Shown here: positions 1-5,006 of the stretch, one piece after another
Layout of the letters: each line of letters opens with the position of its first letter
How positions within the stretch are numbered: the first letter of the stretch is position 1
Source of the DNA: Methylotenera sp.
GTDB taxonomy: Bacteria; Pseudomonadota; Gammaproteobacteria; Burkholderiales; Methylophilaceae
Reading direction: 5' to 3'
NCBI GenBank assembly: GCA_027487055.1
Contig: JAIYEJ010000169.1
Span: 1 to 5,006, forward strand
Length of the DNA: 5,006 nucleotides
The notes under the pieces: generated by a model
Database searches by the model: none
What the model saw: the letters and a program-made list of their open reading frames with translations, nothing else
What the model was told of the DNA's origin: nothing
Program-made: the position numbers and the translations under genes

Positions 1-934
1 AGTTGGTTATGTAAGTTTTTATTGCTGATGATGTATTGCCTATTGATGTTACACTAACAATTTCGGTAGGTATGCCTTTACGTATTTTCCAGTCGATATA
101 AGGCTGCATGGCGCCCATAAACGCAGAATCGGAAATAATTAGCAACGAACCTGTTTCAACAACCGGGGTAGATTTTTCTGTAATAAGGTTAACAAAATGG
201 TTTTTATACAGTGCCGAGAATTCACTGTCGGGGTGAAGTATTGGGCTGGTTTGCTCATTTACACCAACACCCGGTGCGCTGCTAACAGTAACGGTTATAG
301 AAGTTATAACACGCAATATTTTGGTTACAGGGTTGTATTGAAACGGGCGGATGTGCAATGCCTGCCCACGGTAATCGCGGAACACATAAGGAGCATCAAG
401 TTCGGCCTGGTTGGCAGGAAAAAACGCATCGCTGTTATAGTCTAATCCTCTCCAGTACGGAACATCCTCTGGTTCTGTGGTGCGCTTCAGGTTGCCTTTG
501 CTTGGGGCAATCTCCATATTAGCCACATCGGTATACTGCACATCGGTAACCGTAACCTTTGTATTTCCTGCATTGGGGATAATAATGGGCGCTGTAATTT
601 GTGGTAAATCGGGTGTGCCTTTTACCAGCATAGGGTGTGCCCCTTCCATCTCAATTACATAAGCGGGGCCGTAATTAGTTTGCACGCTTTTTGGCGTGTA
701 CGTTGTCATATCAAACCTCAAAATAGTTTGGCCAACAGCGGGCGAAACAACCGTTAGGTTATAATCTTTTTTGTCTTTAAGCTGCACATTAAAATAATGC
801 GATGGCATGGCTGGTATACTATGCGGAACAACCGGGTTGCCGTTGCCAATTTGCGCTGTTGCGGCAGAATTTACCGTTCCAACTGCAACAAAAAGAAAAA
901 GAACTCGCTTAAGTGAGTGGAAATTGTTTTTCAT
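1..934 (-). CDS. C25 (gingipain-like) secreted cysteine protease, N-terminal part, cut by left window edge
   Basis: About 311 codons are open from the ATG at 934-932 to the left edge with no stop. The product starts with a signal peptide (MKNNFHSLKR, a hydrophobic stretch VLFLFVAVG, then ATA|Q cleavage near residue 27), so it is exported. Residues about 45-217 read like a C25 propeptide: GTPDLPQ near 105, IIIPNAGNTKVTV, a YNSDAFFP segment near 165-172, then RDYRGQALHIRPFQYNPVT near 185-203. From about residue 262 the sequence SLLIISDSAFMGAMQPYIDW, followed by KIRKGIP, matches the start of the gingipain catalytic domain. The catalytic His and Cys, and any C-terminal type IX sorting domain, would lie outside the window. 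In this family such proteins are secreted zymogens, usually through the type IX system; that route is inferred here. The propeptide is of the gingipain kind, so I do not call it the sortase PorU. It is divergent from the vWA gene at 956. Confidence 0.9.
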   Translation of the reverse strand, partial: MKNNFHSLKRVLFLFVAVGTVNSAATAQIGNGNPVVPHSIPAMPSHYFNVQLKDKKDYNLTVVSPAVGQTILRFDMTTYTPKSVQTNYGPAYVIEMEGAHPMLVKGTPDLPQITAPIIIPNAGNTKVTVTDVQYTDVANMEIAPSKGNLKRTTEPEDVPYWRGLDYNSDAFFPANQAELDAPYVFRDYRGQALHIRPFQYNPVTKILRVITSITVTVSSAPGVGVNEQTSPILHPDSEFSALYKNHFVNLITEKSTPVVETGSLLIISDSAFMGAMQPYIDWKIRKGIPTEIVSVTSIGNTSSAIKTYITN

Positions 935-952
935 AAAAAACTATTTGTGCTG

Positions 953-983
953 CTAATGTACTTTATTCTTTCAAAAAAGCAAA
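953..983 (-). promoter_or_regulatory. Candidate Bacteroidota-type promoter for the C25 protease gene
   Basis: On the minus strand, TTTG (983-980) is followed after 19 bp by TACATTAG (960-953). The second box matches the Bacteroidota -7 consensus TAnnTTTG except for one base, and 19 bp is a usual spacing to the -33 TTTG box. Transcription would start roughly 15 nt upstream of the protease ATG at 934. The site lies inside the first codons of the divergent vWA gene. The boxes are short and the region is AT-rich, so this could be chance. Confidence 0.35.
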
Positions 984-2410
984 TACTCAACAGGGGGGCA
1001 TTCTTACATGGCCTTTTCCTCTTTGTGTTCACTATCAACGCATTAGCACAACGCCCTTCCGACTTTTTTAAAACCACCGAAAATAACTATGGTGCTTTAG
1101 AGAACGGTGCTACCCTTTTATCGGTATTTACCTTTACTAACCCGGGGGCTAAAAACCTTTATATTCTCAGCGCCAAAGGCAGCCGTGCGGTTACGTTAGA
1201 ATTCTCTCGCAGGGCTGTTGCTCCCGGCGCTACCGATAGTGTGGTGGTACGTTATACCCCAAGCGCCAAAGGGCCGTTTAAAGAGAGTGTGGAAGTTATT
1301 TTAAGTGCCTTAGATAAGCCCGTAAAACTGGAAATATCAGGCAACATAAAAAACTACAACCAGGATTTTTTAACCAGCTGTTTCCGCTTTGGTTCGTCTA
1401 ACACTCCCGGTGTATTCCGTTTTGAGCATACAGGTACTGTGATTGATGCCGTTACCGGCAAGCCCATTGTGGGGGCAACCATTCAGTTGGTAGATATTGG
1501 CGGCATACGTGGCGACCTTAAAACCAACCGCAGCGGCACCTACAGCAAAGAGGTTACACCGGGGCTGTATGAGTTTGTAGTTACCGCACCCAACTACATT
1601 GGCGTGTACCACGAGCAGTACATAAACCCGCAAAAGCCCGATGTGGTATTTAAGCTGGAGCCTCTTAAGCCCGAAGAAATTGCGGTGCTTACTACCCCTG
1701 TGCAAGAGCCTATTGCCGAGATTCCTGAGCCGGGCAGAACGGAGCCAAATCCTCCCGTTAAACCAGAAAAGCCGGCCAAACCAACAACCCCTCCTACTCC
1801 ACCTGCGCTGGTTAAACCTGTGGCTAAAGAGGGCGAGCTATCGTACGACGAATACAGGCCTAACAATGTGGTGTTTTTGATAGATGTTTCGGGCTCTATG
1901 AAAGATTCGCTAAAGCTGCCTTTGTTGAAGCAGTCGATGATAAACCTGCTGGGTACTTTACGCCCTATAGACCGCTTAGCTATTGTTACCTATGCCGATG
2001 GGACCAATATCGTACTATCGTCTACCCCGGTTACCGATAAAGCCCGCATACAGGGTATTATTGATGGGCTAACCGCAGCTGGAAAAACCGAAGGCGGCAA
2101 GGGTATGAAAAAGGCCTACCGTGTGGCCGAGAGCAATTTTATCCCCGATGGCAACAACCAGATTATCCTGGCTACCGATGGTGCTTTCTCCAGCCTGGGC
2201 GAAGAAGAGGGCGAGCTTAACCGCCTGATTGATGCGGGCGTGCGTGATGGTATATCCCTTTCTATACTCGGTTTTGGCAACAAAAAATATGCCTTAGAAA
2301 CCATGCAGAAGTTTGCCAAACAAGGCAACGGCAGCTACCATACCATCCTCACCAAAGAAGACTCACAAGGGGTGTTGGTTGATGAAATTAAGAGCAGGAG
2401 TAGGAAGTAA
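956..2410 (+). CDS. Exported ASH/DUF1573-like + carboxypeptidase-regulatory-like + vWA domain protein
   Basis: This 484-residue protein has four parts. Residues 1 to about 32 are a signal peptide (KK and R before the hydrophobic GLFLFVFTI, then ALA|Q). Residues about 43-131 resemble an ASH/DUF1573 Ig-like domain (FTFTNPGAKNLYIL, then VAPGATDSVVVRYTP). Residues about 158-235 resemble a carboxypeptidase-regulatory-like beta sandwich (GTVIDAVTGKPIVGATIQL, then GLYEFVVTAPNY). After a Pro/Glu/Lys-rich linker (about 236-295) comes a vWA domain with a complete MIDAS metal site: D310-x-S312-x-S314, T378 in GKTEGG, and D408 in ATDG. vWA domains of this kind bind protein partners through a divalent metal. 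There is no lipobox, no transmembrane helix after the signal peptide and no obvious sorting domain at the C-terminus (SRSRK), so a periplasmic or loosely surface-held place is likely. I chose ATG 956 over GTG 917 because it gives a normal signal peptide and does not overlap the divergent protease start. The partner and process are unknown. Confidence 0.9.
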   Translation: MYFILSKKQILNRGAFLHGLFLFVFTINALAQRPSDFFKTTENNYGALENGATLLSVFTFTNPGAKNLYILSAKGSRAVTLEFSRRAVAPGATDSVVVRYTPSAKGPFKESVEVILSALDKPVKLEISGNIKNYNQDFLTSCFRFGSSNTPGVFRFEHTGTVIDAVTGKPIVGATIQLVDIGGIRGDLKTNRSGTYSKEVTPGLYEFVVTAPNYIGVYHEQYINPQKPDVVFKLEPLKPEEIAVLTTPVQEPIAEIPEPGRTEPNPPVKPEKPAKPTTPPTPPALVKPVAKEGELSYDEYRPNNVVFLIDVSGSMKDSLKLPLLKQSMINLLGTLRPIDRLAIVTYADGTNIVLSSTPVTDKARIQGIIDGLTAAGKTEGGKGMKKAYRVAESNFIPDGNNQIILATDGAFSSLGEEEGELNRLIDAGVRDGISLSILGFGNKKYALETMQKFAKQGNGSYHTILTKEDSQGVLVDEIKSRSRK

Positions 2411-2420
2411 GTAGTTTTAG

Positions 2421-2477
2421 TCTCCCTTTAAATAAAGGGAGTACCTCTGGCCTTGTGCCAGAGGGGAGAGATTTTTA
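2421..2477 (+). repeat. Structured palindromic repeat, copy 1 (solo, diverged)
   Basis: The copy has three parts in order. The first is a 20-bp palindrome at 2422-2441 (CTCCCTTTA/TAAAGGGAG arms). The second is a GC-rich hairpin at 2444-2464 (CCTCTGGC, loop CTTGT, GCCAGAGG). The third is GGGAGAG followed by ATTTTTA. The TCTCCC at 2421-2426 can pair with the near arm or with GGGAGA at 2464-2469. The layout equals that of copies 2 and 3, but CCCCC/GGGGG is replaced by CTCCC/GGGAG at every position where it occurs. It begins 11 bp after the vWA stop codon and is in the same orientation as copy 2. Confidence 0.85.
2444..2477 (+). terminator. Possible transcription terminator of the vWA gene (within repeat copy 1)
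   Basis: An 8-bp GC-rich hairpin (stems 2444-2451 and 2457-2464, 5-nt loop) is followed 7 nt later by TTTTT at 2472-2476. The tail is too far from this stem for a textbook terminator. If the outer stem TCTCCC (2421-2426) pairs with GGGAGA (2464-2469), the T-run follows almost directly. It is the first such structure after the vWA stop at 2410. Confidence 0.4.
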
Positions 2478-2548
2478 ATGTCGAAAACTTCTATATGTAG
2501 CCGGCTAATAAACGTATTCTTTCCAAAACATAAAGCTTCATATTAAGA

Positions 2549-2617
2549 TAATTCCCCCTTTAAATAAAGGGGGAAATTCTATTTCGGTATTAACCGAAAT
2601 AGAACGGGGGATTTTTA
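2549..2617 (+). repeat. Structured palindromic repeat, copy 2 (left flank of the nuclease gene)
   Basis: TAATT is followed by the 20-bp palindrome 2554-2573 (CCCCCTTTA/TAAAGGGGG). Next comes a perfect 12-bp hairpin at 2577-2604 (TTCTATTTCGGT, loop ATTA, ACCGAAATAGAA), then CGGGGGATTTTTA. It is the inverted counterpart of copy 3 across the nuclease gene. The outer 25 bp and the closing GGGGGATTTTTA are identical between the two, while the inner hairpin is different in sequence but equal in form. Similarity may extend outward (ATTAAG at 2542-2547). It ends 29 bp before the nuclease start. Confidence 0.92.
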
Positions 2618-2634
2618 GCCGAACAAACTATTCT

Positions 2635-2642
2635 TATTTTTG
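2635..2642 (+). promoter_or_regulatory. Candidate -7 promoter box of the DUF559 nuclease gene
   Basis: TATTTTTG is an exact match to the Bacteroidota -7 consensus TAnnTTTG. It ends only 4 bp before the ATG at 2647, so the transcript would be leaderless or nearly so, or the second in-frame ATG at 2653 would be used. No clear TTTG -33 box is seen about 19 bp upstream, where the ATTTTTA end of repeat copy 2 lies instead. The match is in AT-rich DNA and may be chance. Confidence 0.4.
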
Positions 2643-2646
2643 ACCC

Positions 2647-3012
2647 ATGCGTATGTTGCCTTATAACCAATCATTAAAAGATTTTTCCAGACAGTTGAGA
2701 AACAACAGCACACTCTCCGAAGTGCTTCTCTGGCAATATCTAAAAAGCAGACAAATGCACGGCTTTTTGTTTTACAGACAAAAGCCAATTGATCGGTATA
2801 TAGTTGATTTTTATTGCCCTAAGCTGCGTTTGGTAATTGAGGTTGATGGTGATAGCCACAATACTGATGAAGCAATGGTTAATGATACTGCAAGGGAAGA
2901 AATCCTAAGCAATATGGGGCTTAATTTCCTGCGGTACGATGACTTGGAAGTGAAGAAAAACATTGGAAATGTCTTACTATCAATAGAGGATTTTGTATTG
3001 GCTAAAAAATAG
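2647..3012 (+). CDS. DUF559 (Vsr/restriction-endonuclease-like fold) small nuclease
   Basis: The 121-residue product is a complete single-domain DUF559 protein, a family placed in the PD-(D/E)xK nuclease superfamily near Vsr mismatch endonucleases. Visible family marks are LRNNSTLSEVLLWQYLK (residues 17-33, with E25), RQKPI then YIVDFYCPKL (D54), LVIEVDGDSH (E65, D67, H71), and NFLRYDDLEV (R96). D54 with E65/D67 are the likely metal-binding acids; this is inferred from the fold. There is no signal peptide or membrane segment, so it acts in the cytoplasm. No methyltransferase or other restriction partner is in the window. The gene is bracketed by inverted copies of the structured repeat (2549-2617 and 3021-3090). 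By hand count it is about 38% GC, against about 50% in sampled lines of its neighbours, suggesting recent arrival. Start ATG 2647 and ATG 2653 are both possible. Its substrate is unknown. Confidence 0.92.
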   Translation: MRMLPYNQSLKDFSRQLRNNSTLSEVLLWQYLKSRQMHGFLFYRQKPIDRYIVDFYCPKLRLVIEVDGDSHNTDEAMVNDTAREEILSNMGLNFLRYDDLEVKKNIGNVLLSIEDFVLAKK

Positions 3013-3020
3013 CATCGGAT

Positions 3021-3090
3021 TAAAAATCCCCCTTCCTGTTTTTGATTCACATCAAAAACAGAACACCCCCTTTATTTAAAGGGGGAATTA
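3021..3090 (-). repeat. Structured palindromic repeat, copy 3 (right flank of the nuclease gene, inverted)
   Basis: Read on the minus strand it has the same order as copy 2: TAATT, a palindrome at 3085-3066 that equals that of copy 2 base for base, an inner hairpin, then GGGGGATTTTTA. The inner hairpin has 11-bp stems (3036-3046 and 3051-3061, CTGTTTTTGAT/ATCAAAAACAG) around the 4-nt loop TCAC. It begins 8 bp after the nuclease stop codon and ends 23 bp before the end of the minus-strand gene at 3114. Confidence 0.92.
3021..3090 (-). terminator. Possible terminator of the minus-strand ALDH operon (same DNA as repeat copy 3)
   Basis: For transcripts coming from the minus-strand genes, the repeat folds as hairpins. 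The last G-run (3032-3028), able to pair with CCCCC at 3085-3081, is followed by ATTTTTA (3027-3021). This is terminator-like and lies directly after the stop at 3114. The G-run can pair in more than one way, so efficiency cannot be judged. Confidence 0.4.
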
Positions 3091-3113
3091 CTTAATTCTC
3101 ACAAAGCGCATCA

Positions 3114-3584
3114 TTACCTCTTTCCTTTCTTCTCTACAACCAATCCTTCTTCGTCGAATTTGCGTATGTCGATAAGGATTTCCCACTCCAGCTCAGGCAC
3201 AAAATCATCTGTTTCCAGGTCTGATGTATCAATCTTATACAGCTTGTTTTCGTAAACAAAAACAGCGCTATCGTCATCGTAATCTTCATCGTCAATCTCT
3301 GCCTCAACAATGGCCGCTGCATTAAACACATGGCATAACTTACGGGCAATAAATATCTCGCGCTCACCGGTTGGCTCACCAGGAAAGTCCCAGAATATAA
3401 TCTGCGTATCAAAATTACGGCCCGTATGGGTTACCGATACTGATATGTATTCGCCATTAGGCGCGTACTCTTCATCCACCCTTTCCTGAAAAACCAGCTT
3501 AGGGAACATTGTATTTAATTCAGCTTCAACTTGAGCGTATTCAACGTGCTTATCAAGCAGTATAGACGACACGAACATAGACAT
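3114..3584 (-). CDS. Acidic hypothetical protein, second gene of the ALDH operon
   Basis: I do not recognise this 156-residue protein. It is soluble in appearance: no signal peptide and no membrane helix. It alternates short hydrophobic strands (EYISVSVTHTG at 45-55, TQIIFWDF at 60-67, SAVFVYENKLYKID at 106-119, ELEWEILIDIRKF at 131-143) with charged turns, which suggests a mixed alpha/beta or mainly beta fold. A strongly acidic patch lies at 97-105 (IDDEDYDDD), and the tail is basic (EKKGKR). The ATG at 3584-3582 is 3 bp after the aldehyde dehydrogenase stop, so the two are very probably co-transcribed and perhaps translationally coupled; a second ATG at 3578 is also possible. Being in an operon with a dehydrogenase does not show its role. 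Its length, uninterrupted frame and tight spacing support a real gene. Confidence 0.85.
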   Translation of the reverse strand: MSMFVSSILLDKHVEYAQVEAELNTMFPKLVFQERVDEEYAPNGEYISVSVTHTGRNFDTQIIFWDFPGEPTGEREIFIARKLCHVFNAAAIVEAEIDDEDYDDDSAVFVYENKLYKIDTSDLETDDFVPELEWEILIDIRKFDEEGLVVEKKGKR

Positions 3585-3587
3585 AGG

Positions 3588-5006
3588 TTAACTGTTTTTA
3601 GGGGTATATATACAAACGTTTTTAGGCTCGGTAAAAAAGTCGAGGGCAAAAAAGCCACCCTCCCTACCTACTCCCGAATTCTTTACTCCGCCAAAAGGCG
3701 TGCGCAAATCGCGCAATAGCCAGGTGTTCACCCAAACTATCCCGCTCTCTAATTTATTAGCCACACGGTGGGCTGTGTGCAGGTTATTCGTCCATACCGT
3801 AGCGGCAAGGCCATAGCCTACACCATTAGCCATAATAAGGGCTTCATCTTCCGTATCAAAGGGTATCAACGTAACCACAGGGCCAAATATTTCTTCCTGG
3901 TTAGTGCGGCAATCGTAAGGCAGGCCCTCAATCACCGTAGGGGCCACAAACCAGCCGTCGGAATTGTGCCCGCCAGGGTATACACGCTCACCTCCGCAAA
4001 GTATGGTGCCTCCCTCCTCTTTAGCAAGGTCAATATAACCCAGCACTTTATCCATGTGCTGGCGCGATACCAACGCCCCCATAAATGAGTCGGCGTTTAA
4101 TGGGTCGCCCACATGCAACGCGCTTACTTTGGCAACAAAAGCATCTTTAAACTTAGCGTACAGGCTGCGCTCTACAAATATGCGTGAGCCGCAAAGGCAA
4201 ATCTCTCCCTGATTTAAAAACGATGAGCGGACGGTGGTATCAAGCATCCGCTCAAAGTCGCAATCGGCGAATATAATGTTAGGGTTTTTACCCCCCAATT
4301 CCAGCGATAGTTTCTTAAACATAGGTGCTGCCACACGGGCAATATCGGCCCCTGTTTTAGTGCCACCGGTAAACGATATGGCTTTTATTTTGGGGTGCGA
4401 TGTTATGGATGCCCCTGCTTTATACCCATAGCCATGTACAATATTCAATACACCGGCAGGCAGGCCTGCATCGCTGCAAATTTGGCCCAGCTTGTGGGCT
4501 GTATAAGGTGTTAGTTCTGATGGTTTAGCCACCACACAGTTGCCTGCGGCTATGGCGGGGGCTATCTTCCAGGTAAATAAATACAATGGCAAATTCCATG
4601 GCGATATACAACCCACAACCCCTATGGGGTGGCGCAGGGTGTAGTTTATCGCCGTATCGCCCGTAGCGTGTGCATTGGTAGCATAGTGTACAATAGCCGT
4701 GGCAAAAAACTGAAAGTTATCCCGTGCACGGGGAATATCAAGTTGCTTACAAAGCCACAAGGGTTTGCCGCTGTCTTCACTTTCTGCATCGGCCAGTTCG
4801 TCGAGGTTGTCGGCAATAAGCTGCGCTATTTTCAGCATTATCTCGCTGCGCTTTTCCACTGGTGTTTTAGACCATACAGGAAAAGCAGCTTCGGCCGCTT
4901 TTACAGCCAGCTCCACATCATGTTCATCACTATCGGGCACGGTAGAATATACACTGCCACGGGCAGGGTTGTAATTCTCAAAATACTGGCCACCCACAGG
5001 CGCCAC
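3588..5006 (-). CDS. Aldehyde dehydrogenase, ALDH8 / 2-aminomuconate or 2-hydroxymuconate semialdehyde dehydrogenase type (5' end missing)
   Basis: The 472 visible residues cover almost all of an NAD(P)-dependent aldehyde dehydrogenase of about 480-490 residues. Numbered from the window edge, the catalytic set is complete: N138 in SPWN, K161 in KPSE, the cofactor loop FTGG at 212-215, the general base E236 in LELGG, the nucleophile C270 in NQGEIC, and E372 in EEIFGP. The C-terminal stretch VNTWLLRDLRTPFGG (426-440), then SGVGREGG and DFFTE, is typical of the ALDH8/AmnC/XylG branch, which oxidises muconic semialdehydes in tryptophan (kynurenine) or aromatic meta-cleavage breakdown. Arginines R93 and R432 could hold the substrate carboxylate; this mapping is my inference. 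The codon at the edge is GTG, but it lies in the usual N-terminal region (GGQYFENYNPA follows), so the true start is probably some residues outside. No other pathway gene is visible, so the exact substrate stays open. It is the first visible gene of a minus-strand operon with the acidic protein at 3114-3584. Confidence 0.93.
   Translation of the reverse strand: MAPVGGQYFENYNPARGSVYSTVPDSDEHDVELAVKAAEAAFPVWSKTPVEKRSEIMLKIAQLIADNLDELADAESEDSGKPLWLCKQLDIPRARDNFQFFATAIVHYATNAHATGDTAINYTLRHPIGVVGCISPWNLPLYLFTWKIAPAIAAGNCVVAKPSELTPYTAHKLGQICSDAGLPAGVLNIVHGYGYKAGASITSHPKIKAISFTGGTKTGADIARVAAPMFKKLSLELGGKNPNIIFADCDFERMLDTTVRSSFLNQGEICLCGSRIFVERSLYAKFKDAFVAKVSALHVGDPLNADSFMGALVSRQHMDKVLGYIDLAKEEGGTILCGGERVYPGGHNSDGWFVAPTVIEGLPYDCRTNQEEIFGPVVTLIPFDTEDEALIMANGVGYGLAATVWTNNLHTAHRVANKLESGIVWVNTWLLRDLRTPFGGVKNSGVGREGGFFALDFFTEPKNVCIYTPKNS

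Noticed and set aside
197..662. Two plus-strand open frames (82 and 61 codons)
   Set aside because: They lie antisense to the well-supported C25 protease frame and show no domain-like sequence.
904..917. Near-palindrome CTCGCTTAAGTGAG as an operator
   Set aside because: It has one mismatched pair, lies in the protease signal-peptide codons, and nothing else supports a regulator site.
1..934. Calling the C25 protein PorU, the type IX sortase
   Set aside because: The propeptide (GTPDLPQ, RDYRGQ, HIRPFQYNPVT) is of the gingipain kind, and no other type IX component gene is next to it.
942..947. TATTTG as the -7 box of the vWA gene
   Set aside because: It lacks the two-base gap of TAnnTTTG and has no well-spaced TTTG upstream.
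917..955. GTG at 917 as a longer start for the vWA gene
   Set aside because: It would overlap the divergent protease start codon and put 13 extra residues (MEIVFHKKLFVLL) before a signal peptide that is already complete from ATG 956.
2647..3012. Calling the nuclease Vsr or part of a restriction-modification system
   Set aside because: It has the DUF559 motifs, no companion methyltransferase is present, and Vsr works with a Dcm-type enzyme that is not seen.
2421..3090. CRISPR array, because of several palindromic repeats
   Set aside because: There are only three copies, in mixed orientation, at irregular spacing with a gene between them, and there are no cas genes.
2541..3098. Target-site duplication around the nuclease unit
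   Set aside because: The flanks share only short AT-rich words (ATTAAG on the left, CTTAAT on the right), which are inverted, as an extension of the repeat would be, not direct.
3114..3584. Immunity protein or antitoxin, because it is small and acidic
   Set aside because: No toxin gene is adjacent; it is coupled to a metabolic dehydrogenase, and acidity alone is weak evidence.
5004..5006. GTG at the right edge as the true start of the aldehyde dehydrogenase
   Set aside because: It is the codon at which the window happens to end; only about 10 residues precede the conserved NYNPA segment, and family members normally have more before it.

Overview
The window looks like part of a Bacteroidota chromosome. 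The evidence is a secreted gingipain-type (C25) protease, a family typical of the type IX secretion lineages; a DUF1573/ASH-like plus vWA surface or periplasmic protein; a TAnnTTTG-type promoter box; almost no Shine-Dalgarno signals; and short mobile palindromic repeats beside a DUF559 nuclease. The assignment is by gene content and style only; no rRNA or other phylogenetic marker is present, and I see no tRNA or CRISPR array.

Layout, left to right. (1) 1-934, minus strand: the N-terminal third or so of a C25-family cysteine protease (signal peptide, propeptide, first strand of the catalytic domain); it runs off the left edge. (2) 956-2410, plus strand: a 484-residue exported protein with an ASH/DUF1573-like domain, a carboxypeptidase-regulatory-like domain, a Pro-rich linker and a vWA domain with an intact MIDAS. 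It is divergent from the protease, with only 21 bp between the two start codons. (3) 2421-3090: a repeat-rich island. A small AT-rich DUF559 nuclease gene (2647-3012, plus) is bracketed by two inverted copies (2549-2617 and 3021-3090) of a structured palindromic element; a third, diverged copy stands alone at 2421-2477. (4) 3114-3584, minus strand: an unrecognised acidic 156-residue protein. It starts 3 bp after the stop of (5) 3588-5006, minus strand: an aldehyde dehydrogenase of the ALDH8 / 2-aminomuconate or 2-hydroxymuconate semialdehyde dehydrogenase type, lacking its first few residues at the right edge.

How they fit together. The ALDH and the acidic protein look like one minus-strand operon. 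The vWA protein and the protease form a divergent pair whose control regions must lie inside each other's coding sequence; a role together at the cell surface is only inference. The nuclease island sits between two convergent transcription units and is the most interesting part. All three repeat copies share one architecture: a palindrome, a second hairpin of unrelated sequence, and a return of the palindrome's G-rich arm next to ATTTTTA. The hairpin arms co-vary between copies, so the folded structure rather than the sequence appears to be kept. The nuclease gene is about 38% GC by hand count, against roughly 50% in sampled neighbouring lines. This suggests a compact mobile unit of nuclease plus flanking palindromes, comparable in layout to a REP/RAYT pair but with a different enzyme.
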